Position numbers and translations under genes: made by a program. Shown here one piece after another: positions 14,199-20,138 of a stretch of DNA of 23,331 nucleotides. The stretch lies in the NCBI GenBank assembly GCA_016207465.1, contig JACQPP010000007.1, forward strand, positions 1 to 23,331, in the 5' to 3' direction. The first letter of the stretch is position 1. Each line of letters opens with the position of its first letter. Below the pieces are notes generated by a model, which ran no database searches, was not told where the DNA came from, and saw nothing but the letters and a program-made list of their open reading frames with translations. This stretch comes from Methanobacteriota archaeon (GTDB taxonomy: Archaea > Halobacteriota > Syntropharchaeia > JACQPP01).

Positions 14199-14596
14199 AA
14201 ACCCGGCGCTTTGTGGACGCCAACGTATTCATCTACCACCTGGATGCCCACCCCCGCTTCGGCGGGGCCGCCCGGGCCATCCTGGAGCGCATCCACTCGG
14301 GGGAGCCCGCGGTGGCCTCCACCCTGGTGGTGAGCGAGGTCTGCGCCTACCTCTGGAGGCTGGGGCGCCGGGTGGAAATCGGGGCATTCCTCGACGCCCT
14401 CCCGCGCCTGCGGGGGCTCCGGGTGGAGCCCATTACCCTCCTCGACATGGTGGAGGGCCACCGCCTCTCGGTGACCCATCCGTCCCTGGAACTGAATGAT
14501 GGTATCAGCCTTGCCGTCATGCGGCGGATGGGGCTCCGGGAAATCTACACCAACGACACCGGGTTCGACCCCGTGGCCCGCCGGGTGTTCGCGTAG
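14195..14596 (+). CDS. vapC: PIN-domain toxin ribonuclease (VapC-like)
   Basis: A 133-residue PIN-domain protein, a Mg-dependent RNase toxin neutralised by the preceding VapB. The acidic catalytic residues are all visible: Asp8 in RFVDANVFIYHL, Glu48 in VVSEVCAYLWRL, Asp102 in ELNDGISLAVMRR, and Asp121/Asp125 in YTNDTGFD. Length and spacing are normal, so it should be active. The RNA target cannot be predicted. Overlap with vapB ensures co-translation. Confidence 0.92.
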   Translation: MKTRRFVDANVFIYHLDAHPRFGGAARAILERIHSGEPAVASTLVVSEVCAYLWRLGRRVEIGAFLDALPRLRGLRVEPITLLDMVEGHRLSVTHPSLELNDGISLAVMRRMGLREIYTNDTGFDPVARRVFA

Positions 14597-14607
14597 GGTT
14601 TCGGGAG

Positions 14608-14635
14608 AACCCCAGTCCACGGGAGCGGGGTTTTT
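14608..14635 (+). terminator. Hairpin terminator after vapC
   Basis: AACCCC (14608-14613) pairs with GGGGTT (14627-14632) and is followed by a T-run ending at 14635. AACCC can also pair with GGGTT at 14596-14600, which overlaps the vapC stop, giving a competing shorter hairpin. Confidence 0.5.
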
Positions 14636-14675
14636 CTACGACGGAGATGCCCGGAGGGCATCGGAGGAGTAGAAA
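14633..14675. other. Two-stem hairpin with symmetric purine-rich internal loop
   Basis: TTTCTAC (14633-14639) pairs with GTAGAAA (14669-14675). GATGCCC (14646-14652) pairs with GGGCATC (14656-14662) around a GGA loop. The stems are separated by a six-by-six internal loop, GACGGA opposite GGAGGA, in which several G-A pairs could form. A run of six T follows at 14688-14693. It may be part of the vapBC 3' end or a small structured RNA. Confidence 0.5.
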
Positions 14676-14728
14676 GTTCTGAAAATCTTTTTTCCCTCCT
14701 CGGGCACCCCGCAGCCAATGTTGGGAGC

Positions 14729-14781
14729 CCATCGGGAGTAATGTTTGCGGTCCTCCGGGACCGCAAACTTTACCCCGATGG
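14729..14781. other. Long near-perfect hairpin upstream of the AT-rich membrane gene
   Basis: CCATCGGG (14729-14736) pairs with CCCGATGG (14774-14781), GTAA (14738-14741) with TTAC (14770-14773), and GTTTGCGGTCC (14743-14753) with GGACCGCAAAC (14758-14768), closed by a TCCG loop. That is 23 pairs with one bulged A and one T-T mismatch. It ends 24 bases before the next ATG, so it could be an operator, a 5' leader structure or the scar of a mobile element. Confidence 0.6.
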
Positions 14782-14805
14782 ACGTTCTTTCAGCGTCTTG
14801 GTCAA

Positions 14806-15396
14806 ATGGACAAGTTGAAATTGGGGGGCATTGGATGCGGCTCTCTGATTATTGCCACTGTATTTGGCGAAGCCGAGGTTTTCACAGGTGCGGCGCTCCT
14901 GCTTTCTTTGGTTGCTGCAACTCTATTATTGGTGGGTACATTGGAATTGGAGAAGCGTTTCCCATCACGCTATCTTTTGGTCGGGGGTGTGCTGTACCTT
15001 GTTGGCAGTTGGGTTTCTGGATTGCCTACATTTTCATTGATATTTCCCTCCTCTGGACTATCGCGTGCAAACGATCTAACCGAAGTTTACCTTGTTTTAT
15101 TATTTCTCACAAATCCGTTTTTCTTGCTGTTGATGGTCGTGGGTGCCCTGCTATCTGCCGTTGGTTGGTTGTTCATCGCTGTGGGAATTTATGATAAACG
15201 AAGGTTGATAGCGAAAGCGATGAATACATCCTCCTTAACTCTCCCCTTTCTCGCAAGCGTGTTGATGATAGCCTTGATTATCCCCGAGGTTAGGGCAAGA
15301 GCAATGGGAATCTTTGGCACCTTTCTTTTGATGCTCATTTTCTTCAATTTGAGTAGGCGCTCGATTGTGGAACAACCCAATCCGGGCAGTGGGTAG
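14806..15396 (+). CDS. Polytopic membrane protein of unknown function, AT-rich and probably acquired
   Basis: A 196-residue protein with about five or six hydrophobic segments (for example SLIIATVF, GAALLLSLVAATLLLVG, YLLVGGVLYLVGSWVSG, EVYLVLLFLTNPFFLLLMVVGALLSAVGWLFIAV and a C-terminal pair), with short basic loops. I recognise no family. The base composition and codon use are visibly more AT-rich than every neighbour (many TTT, TTG, GTT and ATT codons), which points to recent acquisition from another genome. No convincing TATA box is seen at the right distance. It lies in an island of toxin-antitoxin genes and converges with the zinc-finger gene. Confidence 0.75.
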   Translation: MDKLKLGGIGCGSLIIATVFGEAEVFTGAALLLSLVAATLLLVGTLELEKRFPSRYLLVGGVLYLVGSWVSGLPTFSLIFPSSGLSRANDLTEVYLVLLFLTNPFFLLLMVVGALLSAVGWLFIAVGIYDKRRLIAKAMNTSSLTLPFLASVLMIALIIPEVRARAMGIFGTFLLMLIFFNLSRRSIVEQPNPGSG

Positions 15397-15412
15397 GTCG
15401 AGTTGGGGGCAT

Positions 15413-15589
15413 TCAGTAAATCACCACGAACTCCCGCATCCCGCACCTCTTGCACGTCCGCGTGAGCCCGTGGTGTGGCTTCCCATCGCCCCCGTGTCCG
15501 TACATCCTCTGCTCCTCGTCGTCGTGGCGTCCGGTGGATGTCTGGGGGCACCGGGGGCGCTGTCCCTCGCGGTAGTTCTTCTCGCTCAT
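15413..15589 (-). CDS. 58-residue Cys/His-rich putative zinc-binding protein coupled to relE
   Basis: A short ORF whose ATG overlaps the relE stop as ATGA, making it the third gene of a relB-relE operon. The sequence has Cys14 in RPRCP, His22, His32, the pair His39-His40, and a C-terminal TCKRCGMREF knuckle (Cys46, Cys49) of the kind seen in zinc ribbons. The middle is polar and rich in Gly, Asp and His. Coding is supported by the overlap, GC-ending codons and the knuckle. The function is unknown; it could be a modulator of the toxin-antitoxin pair or an unrelated cargo. Confidence 0.65.
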   Translation of the reverse strand: MSEKNYREGQRPRCPQTSTGRHDDEEQRMYGHGGDGKPHHGLTRTCKRCGMREFVVIY

Positions 15590-15846
15590 CGTCCGTATGC
15601 CCGGTCGTGGTGTTCGATGACGATGAACTCCACGGTCTCCCCGCGGGTCTCGAAGATTACGACGAATGGGCCGATGTGGACCCGGCGGAGCCCTTTGAGG
15701 GGGCCGCGGAGGGGTTTGTAGACTTCTGGGTCATCGAGGATTTCCTCCATTTTCTTGGCGATGCGCTCGAAGAGGAGGCGGTCCCGCTTCTTGATTTTGC
15801 GGAAGGCTCGGTCGAAGTCCGGTGAGAAAGTGCACCGGTGGACCAT
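15586..15846 (-). CDS. relE: RelE/ParE-family toxin
   Basis: An 86-residue protein with the RelE-like layout: an N-terminal strand HRCTFSPDFDRAFRKIKKRD leading into two basic helices, LDDPEVYKPLRGPLKGLRRVHIGPFVVIFE, then EFIVIEHHDRAYGR. The central Arg/Lys-rich strands and the C-terminal Arg-x-Tyr-Gly-Arg end fit mRNA interferases acting on ribosomes, though the catalytic residues of RelE vary. The gene follows its antitoxin by seven bases and overlaps the downstream zinc-finger ORF. ParE-type gyrase poisoning is an alternative. Confidence 0.87.
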   Translation of the reverse strand: MVHRCTFSPDFDRAFRKIKKRDRLLFERIAKKMEEILDDPEVYKPLRGPLKGLRRVHIGPFVVIFETRGETVEFIVIEHHDRAYGR

Positions 15847-15853
15847 GGGGCCT

Positions 15854-16054
15854 TCAGAGTGAATCGAGGTAGGACCTCAGTTCCTTCTTGCTGTGGAAAG
15901 TAGTGCCCTTGCCGTGGGCCAGTTGGCGGCGGGCCCGCTGGACGCGGCGGATGAACTCGGGGCGGAACTGCTCGTGGATGTCTTCGTAGAGGATGCGGGC
16001 GCACTCCTTCAGGAACTCGTATTCCTTCCGGGGGACCGCTATCACTTCCGCCAT
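15854..16054 (-). CDS. relB: Antitoxin partner of RelE
   Basis: A 66-residue protein. It starts AEVIAVPRKEYEFLKECARIL, a short strand plus helix seen in archaeal RelB-type and Phd-like small antitoxins, then a charged helix rich in Arg (RRVQRARRQLAHGKG), and ends SKKELRSYLDSL. It precedes relE by seven bases in the standard order. A TATA element about 28 bases upstream predicts a leaderless transcript. The family assignment rests on context as much as on sequence. Confidence 0.78.
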   Translation of the reverse strand: MAEVIAVPRKEYEFLKECARILYEDIHEQFRPEFIRRVQRARRQLAHGKGTTFHSKKELRSYLDSL

Positions 16055-16078
16055 TGGGGAGTCCCTTGGCGGGAGTCC

Positions 16079-16086
16079 ATATAAAT
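16079..16086 (-). promoter_or_regulatory. TATA box of the relBE operon
   Basis: On the minus strand ATTTATAT is centred about 28 bases before the relB ATG. It overlaps the first copy of the AATCTGTG repeat. Confidence 0.55.
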
Positions 16087-16110
16087 CTGTGGAATCTGTG
16101 TAATCTGTGG
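16084..16110. repeat. Three tandem AATCTGTG units, period nine
   Basis: AATCTGTG occurs at 16084-16091, 16093-16100 and 16102-16109 with single-base spacers, in the gap between relB and the reductase gene. A related form (AATCTGTG, AATCTGCGT, AATCCGCGT) appears at 19825-19857, so this is a dispersed short repeat rather than a local accident. Confidence 0.75.
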
Positions 16111-16130
16111 CTTCGTTATTATCCGGCCAT

Positions 16131-17267
16131 TCACACGAATCCCTGTATTCCAGTCAGCGGTGCCCCCTTGATGGCCCGTCCCATGAGTCCGTCCCGGCGT
16201 ATCTTGTGGGCGATGATTTCGCTGATTCCCATGACGCGCATGGCGAGTTCGAGGGCGATGTCGCTCTTGAATGCGAAGTCGGCGAGTTTTTTGGTCTGGA
16301 TGCAGTATTGGAGGAGGGGTCCGAGGCTCTCGCGCCAGCGGCGCTCGTATTCGGTGAGGGGGGTCCCGTCCCGGGTGTGTTGGGCGGCGACCTGTCCGGC
16401 GATGCGGCCGCACATCATGGCGGTGGGGATGCCTCCGCCGTTGGTGGCCATGACGTGTCCGGCGGCGTCTCCGGCGAGCATGACGGGTCCCTGGACGGTG
16501 CGGGGGACGGGGCCGCCCATGGGGACGACTCCGCTGGTGAAGAAGACTCCGAGGTTCTGGCGGGCGGTCTTGGCGATGAAGTCGGAGAGGAGCTGGCGGA
16601 GTCCCTCGGGGGCGGTCCCCGGGGCGACTCCGAGGCCGATGTTGCAGGATTCGCGTTTGGGGATGACCCAGGCGTATCCGCCGGGGGCGACGCTGCCGAA
16701 CCAGAGCTCAACGGTGTCCCCGTAGTCCCCGGCGACCTCGTAGGCGACGCAGGGGTAGAGGTCGGTGGGGCGCTCCATGCCGGCGCGGAGGGCCACGTGG
16801 CTGATGGGGCCGTCGCAGGCGATGATGGCCCGGGCCTCGATGTCCCCGCGGGTGGTGGTGACGGTGTGGCCGCGGATGTCCTTGAATTCTGTGTCCACCA
16901 TGAGTTCGGCGCCGGCGTCGAGGGCCTGGATGGCGAGGTGGCGGTCGAAGAGGATTCGTTCCACGGAGAGCCCCTGGAAGTCGAGGCGGTAGCGTTCCCC
17001 CATGGGGGAGACGAGGTCAATGCGGGGGAGGCGGCGGGCGATGGTGGCGTCGGGGATGGTGAAGAGTTCCTCGAGGCGGGGCTCCTGGGGGAGCATGGCC
17101 TGGAGTTCCTGGAGGTGGGGGAGGTATTCGCCGCAGACGACGGGGACGCCGACGTCCCGTTTTTTCTCGATGATGAGGGTCTTGGCTCCCCCCTGGGCGG
17201 CGTATCGGGCGGCGGTGCTCCCCGCGGGGCCTGCGCCCACCACGAGGACGTCCACCCTCCGGGTCAT
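16131..17267 (-). CDS. Geranylgeranyl reductase family FAD-dependent oxidoreductase
   Basis: A 378-residue flavoenzyme that in archaea hydrogenates isoprenoid chains of membrane lipids or menaquinone. Seen are the N-terminal dinucleotide-binding GAGPAGSTAARYAA (Gly11, 13, 16), the substrate-side CGEYLP loop, the family signature YAWVIPKRESCNIGLGV, and the FAD-binding MLAGDAAGHVMATNGGG. The length is normal. It is the last gene of an operon with a MenA-like prenyltransferase and a polyprenyl synthase (six-base gap), so saturation of quinone or lipid side chains is the likely task. Which substrate it uses cannot be told from sequence. Confidence 0.9.
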   Translation of the reverse strand: MTRRVDVLVVGAGPAGSTAARYAAQGGAKTLIIEKKRDVGVPVVCGEYLPHLQELQAMLPQEPRLEELFTIPDATIARRLPRIDLVSPMGERYRLDFQGLSVERILFDRHLAIQALDAGAELMVDTEFKDIRGHTVTTTRGDIEARAIIACDGPISHVALRAGMERPTDLYPCVAYEVAGDYGDTVELWFGSVAPGGYAWVIPKRESCNIGLGVAPGTAPEGLRQLLSDFIAKTARQNLGVFFTSGVVPMGGPVPRTVQGPVMLAGDAAGHVMATNGGGIPTAMMCGRIAGQVAAQHTRDGTPLTEYERRWRESLGPLLQYCIQTKKLADFAFKSDIALELAMRVMGISEIIAHKIRRDGLMGRAIKGAPLTGIQGFV

Positions 17268-17273
17268 GGTGGG

Positions 17274-18233
17274 CTACCGTTCCCGGCGGGTGACGTGGTC
17301 CACGAGGCGTTCGAGGCGCTCGGCGTTCTGGAGGGGGGCGCGGCGGGCGGCGTCGCGGGCCCTCTGGGCGTAGCGGTGGGCGGCCTCGCGGGCGTATTCG
17401 GGGGCCCCGCTGGAGCGGAGGATGACGAGGGCGCGGCGGACCTCCTCGGGGGTCTTGGTCTCCCGGCGGAGGATGCGGCGGAGTTCGGCGCGCTGGGAGG
17501 GGGGGGCGTGGCGGAGGCCGTAGAGGCTGAGGAGGGTGAGGACGCCGTGGACCACGTCCACGCCCACGGGCTTGCCGAGGGTCTCCCGGTCCCCGACGAC
17601 GTCGAGGAGGTCGTCGGTGACCTGGAAGGCCATGCCGAGGTTGAGGCCGTAGTCGGCGAGGGCCTCCACCTGGGCGGGGGTCCCCTTGCCGAGGAGGGCC
17701 CCGGCGCGGGCCCCGGCGGCCAGGGGTGCGGCTGTTTTGAGTTCGATGATGCGGTAGTAGGTCTTCTCGGGCATCTGGAGGTTGCGGAGGTTGCGGAACT
17801 CCAGGATTTGTCCCTCGGCGAGTTGGGTGCAGGCGTCGGCGGTGATGCGGATGATGTCCTCCCCGTATTTGCCGCAGACCTCGTATCCCTTGACGAAGAG
17901 GAAGTCCCCGGCGACGATGGCCTGGGCGTCCCCGTAGAGCTGGTTGAGGGTGGGCTGTCCCCGGCGGAGGGGGCTGCCGTCGTTGATGTCGTCGTGGATG
18001 AGGGTGGCGCTGTGGACCAGTTCGTAGGCGGCGGCGAGGGGCACGAGGTGGGTGATGTCCCGCCCCCCGACGGCCCGGTAGGCGAGGAGGGCGAGGATGG
18101 GGCGGAGCCTCTTGCCCCCGGCCCGGACCACCCGGAGGCACATCTCCCGGAGAAGCCCCTCCTCGGAGCCCACCCGGCGGTGGAGTTCCCGCTCGACGAG
18201 GGCCAGCTCCGAGGCCGCCACGATGCCCTTCAT
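17274..18233 (-). CDS. Polyprenyl diphosphate synthase (GGPP or longer chain)
   Basis: A 319-residue trans-prenyltransferase that condenses isopentenyl diphosphate onto allylic diphosphates. The first Asp-rich motif is HDDINDGSPLRRG (Asp81, Asp82, Asp85) and the second is DDLLD at residues 207-211. GGKRLRP near residue 39 binds diphosphate. The residue five before the first motif is Ala76, a small side chain that allows elongation beyond farnesyl, so GGPP or a longer quinone side chain is expected. Its ATG overlaps the stop of the prenyltransferase gene (ATGA). I start here because upstream in-frame sequence is antisense to that gene. Confidence 0.93.
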   Translation of the reverse strand: MKGIVAASELALVERELHRRVGSEEGLLREMCLRVVRAGGKRLRPILALLAYRAVGGRDITHLVPLAAAYELVHSATLIHDDINDGSPLRRGQPTLNQLYGDAQAIVAGDFLFVKGYEVCGKYGEDIIRITADACTQLAEGQILEFRNLRNLQMPEKTYYRIIELKTAAPLAAGARAGALLGKGTPAQVEALADYGLNLGMAFQVTDDLLDVVGDRETLGKPVGVDVVHGVLTLLSLYGLRHAPPSQRAELRRILRRETKTPEEVRRALVILRSSGAPEYAREAAHRYAQRARDAARRAPLQNAERLERLVDHVTRRER

Positions 18234-19156
18234 GGGAGGACCCGGGTGAGGGCGAAGGACAGGGCCAGGAGGCCGCCGTAGAGGAGGGAGAGGAGGACGG
18301 TGGAGGCGCTCGCCGGAATCAGCCGGGGAATCTCGTTGGGGTGATGCCGGGCGATGGAGGCGGCCTTGAACCCCAGGGGGGAGGCAGCGAGGGGGAGCAG
18401 CGCCCAGAGGGGGAGGATGCGGAGGAGGGCCCCCAGGAGGGTGAGGGCGAAGGCCGACGCCACCAGCCCCAGGTAGACGCGGGAGGCCCGCTCGCGCCCG
18501 AGGCGCACCACGAGGTTCCTCTTGCCGGTGGCCCCGTCGGCCTCGACGTCGGGGAACTGGTTGACCCACAAGACGGCGGCCACCAGGAGCCCCATGACGG
18601 CCCCCGCCAGCCACGCCGCCGGGTCGAACCTCTGGGTCTGCACGTAGTAGGAGCCGCCGACAATGAGGGGGCCGAAGCCGAGCCCCACGGCGAACTCCCC
18701 CAGCCCCCGCCCGGCGAGGTTCACCCGCGGGTAGGTGTAGGAGAAGGCGAGCCCCACCCCGAGGAGCCCCAGGGCGAGCACAGGCCACCCCCGCAGGTAG
18801 GCCAGCAGGAGCCCCATGGCGGAGCCGATGGAGAAGAACACCAATGCCCCCCGGTAGACCTCCCGGGGGGGGAGGAGCTTCTCCTGGATGACCCGCGAGC
18901 CCCCGCTGAAGGGGGTGGGCGTCCGGTTGACGTTGTCCGTCCCCCCGAGGTAGTCGAAGTAGTCGTTGACCACGTTGGTCCCCAGGTGGATGAACCCGAT
19001 GCCCCCCAGGGTCAGCAGGAAGAGGAGGGGGTCGAACCGGCCCCCGAGGGCCCACCCCGCCACCGCGCCCAGGACGACCAGCACGGTGCTCAGAGTCAGG
19101 AAGGGGAGCCGCAGTTCCCGCAACCATACCCGTGTGGGAGCGTATGCTTCGGCCAT
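18230..19156 (-). CDS. menA: UbiA-family prenyltransferase, MenA-like
   Basis: A 308-residue integral membrane enzyme that attaches a polyprenyl chain to an aromatic acceptor, here probably dihydroxynaphthoate for menaquinone. The first Asp-rich motif and its surroundings, NVVNDYFDYLGGTDNVNRTP followed by FSGGSRVIQ, are the MenA version; archaeal lipid-forming UbiA enzymes lack FSGGS. The second motif is NQFPDVEADGATGKRNLVVR. About eight or nine helices are seen. I place the start at the ATG at 19156 since a TATA box lies about 28 bases upstream; an in-frame ATG at 19204 would lie upstream of that promoter. Confidence 0.88.
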   Translation of the reverse strand: MAEAYAPTRVWLRELRLPFLTLSTVLVVLGAVAGWALGGRFDPLLFLLTLGGIGFIHLGTNVVNDYFDYLGGTDNVNRTPTPFSGGSRVIQEKLLPPREVYRGALVFFSIGSAMGLLLAYLRGWPVLALGLLGVGLAFSYTYPRVNLAGRGLGEFAVGLGFGPLIVGGSYYVQTQRFDPAAWLAGAVMGLLVAAVLWVNQFPDVEADGATGKRNLVVRLGRERASRVYLGLVASAFALTLLGALLRILPLWALLPLAASPLGFKAASIARHHPNEIPRLIPASASTVLLSLLYGGLLALSFALTRVLP

Positions 19157-19179
19157 CTGTGGGGGGTTATCGGGCGGCC

Positions 19180-19188
19180 ATATAAAAT
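19180..19188 (-). promoter_or_regulatory. TATA box of the menA-polyprenyl synthase-reductase operon
   Basis: On the minus strand ATTTTATAT lies about 28 bases before the chosen menA ATG and fixes that start over the longer reading. Confidence 0.6.
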
Positions 19189-19214
19189 TTCCCTGGGTAG
19201 GCAACGTAATCTAC

Positions 19215-19237
19215 CGGGTTTACCTGGGTAAAACCCG
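19215..19237. promoter_or_regulatory. Inverted repeat between the divergent menA and zinc ribbon genes
   Basis: CGGGTTTACC is followed by its complement GGTAAAACCCG, differing by one extra A, with a two- to three-base centre. It lies about 30 bases upstream of the menA TATA box and 35 bases upstream of the other gene's TATA box, so it could be an operator for either. Confidence 0.45.
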
Positions 19238-19271
19238 CATCCGGAGGGCCTGCGGCCCCCCGCCGGGAAAC

Positions 19272-19279
19272 TATATAAG
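19272..19279 (+). promoter_or_regulatory. TATA box of the double zinc ribbon gene
   Basis: TATATAAG is centred about 36 bases before the ATG at 19311, predicting a leader of about ten bases. Confidence 0.55.
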
Positions 19280-19310
19280 GGTTCTCCGGCCCCCTCTCAT
19301 TGGGCCACAT

Positions 19311-19826
19311 ATGGGGACGCACCGGGCCGGGTTCACCGTGGTGGGGGACCCCGAGGGGGTCTACGAGGCCACCGAGCAGTATTTCCACCGGCAGGGGTTC
19401 CTCCCCGAGCCGGGCTGCGAGAAGCCCCGCTACCTCTACCTGAAGCGGGGCACCGCCCTGGGGCGCCACCACGTCCGGGAGTGCAAGACCACCCTCTTCG
19501 CGAGCCTCACCGCCGAGGAGCACGAGGTCCACGTGGAGTGCCGCTACGAAATCCGGGGCACCGACCTCCTCCTCTCCGACCGCGACTACCTCCAGAGGGA
19601 GGTGGACAACCTCCGCAAGCGCCTCCACGAACTCCACCTCCAGGGCAAGCACAGCGCCTGCCCCCAGTGCCTCAAGCCCGTCAACCCCGAGTTCACCGTC
19701 TGCCCCTACTGCGGCGCCAACCTCCACAGCCAGACCTGCCCCAAGTGCAGCAAGCCCATCCAGCCCGACTTCGCGGTCTGCCCCTACTGTGGGACCAATT
19801 TGAGGGAGAAGACCATCTCGTTGTAA
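19311..19826 (+). CDS. Double zinc ribbon protein with novel N-terminal domain
   Basis: A 171-residue soluble protein. The C-terminal third holds two zinc ribbons of the DZR type, with ligands Cys117, Cys120, Cys131, Cys134 and Cys143, Cys146, Cys157, Cys160. Residues 88-112 form a charged, probably coiled-coil helix. Residues 1-87 form an alpha/beta domain (GFTVVGDPEGVYEATEQYF, then YLYLKRGTALGR, then CKTTLFASL, HEVHVECRYEI) that I do not recognise; its pattern of strands followed by a short loop is reminiscent of small lipid- or ligand-binding folds. Double zinc ribbons mostly mediate protein or nucleic-acid contacts. It diverges from menA. Confidence 0.82.
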   Translation: MGTHRAGFTVVGDPEGVYEATEQYFHRQGFLPEPGCEKPRYLYLKRGTALGRHHVRECKTTLFASLTAEEHEVHVECRYEIRGTDLLLSDRDYLQREVDNLRKRLHELHLQGKHSACPQCLKPVNPEFTVCPYCGANLHSQTCPKCSKPIQPDFAVCPYCGTNLREKTISL

Positions 19827-19857
19827 TCCGCGTAATTACGCAGATTCGCACAGATTT
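19825..19857. repeat. AATCYGYG repeat and near-palindrome between convergent genes
   Basis: AATCCGCGTAATTACGCAGATT (one mismatch between arms) is followed by CGCACAGATTT and a T-run. On the minus strand this reads as AATCTGTG then AATCTGCGT units, the same family as the repeat near relB. In this position it may also end the zinc ribbon transcript. Confidence 0.65.
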
Positions 19858-19865
19858 TTATTCGT

Positions 19866-20138
19866 TCAGCCGCCCGACACCGCGGGTAGGATGGAGACCT
19901 CGTCCCCCGCCTTGACGGGGGTCTCCAGTCCCTGGAGGTGTCGGACGTCTTCGCCGTTGACGAACACGTTGACGAACCTGCGGAGTTTTCCGGCCTCGAA
20001 GAGGCGGTTTTCGAATTCGGCTCCGAACTCCTTTTTGAGGTGGGCGAAGAGGTCGTGGAGGGTTCCCTCGACGGGGACCTCCTTGAGGGTGGTCTTGGTG
20101 ACCCCCTGGAGGGCGCTGGAGAATCGGACTTTCACCAT
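19866..20138 (-). CDS. MoaD/ThiS-family ubiquitin-like protein
   Basis: A 90-residue beta-grasp protein: VKVRFSSALQGVTKTTLKEV, then the FVNVFVNGEDVRHLQGLETPV core and AGDEVSILPAVSGG ending in the diagnostic Gly-Gly. The C-terminal glycine is adenylated and turned into a thiocarboxylate in sulfur carriers, or conjugated to proteins in archaeal SAMP-type modifiers. Both roles fit. The gene overlaps threonine synthase by seven bases, implying coupled translation. That tie suggests sulfur delivery to amino-acid synthesis, as in CysO-type pathways, although molybdopterin synthesis cannot be excluded. No MoaE is in the window. Confidence 0.9.
   Translation of the reverse strand: MVKVRFSSALQGVTKTTLKEVPVEGTLHDLFAHLKKEFGAEFENRLFEAGKLRRFVNVFVNGEDVRHLQGLETPVKAGDEVSILPAVSGG

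Noticed and set aside
14745..15194. Alternative plus-strand ORF overlapping the AT-rich membrane gene in another frame
   Set aside because: Its product has scattered Cys and Trp and no coherent helices, while the frame starting at 14806 gives regular membrane segments and runs through the whole AT-rich block.
16107..18281. 724-codon plus-strand open frame opposite the reductase and polyprenyl synthase
   Set aside because: Low-complexity shadow; both minus-strand genes carry intact catalytic motifs.
19156..19204. N-terminal extension of the MenA-like protein to an upstream ATG
   Set aside because: The extension would be encoded across the TATA box and its predicted start site, and its residues lack family resemblance.
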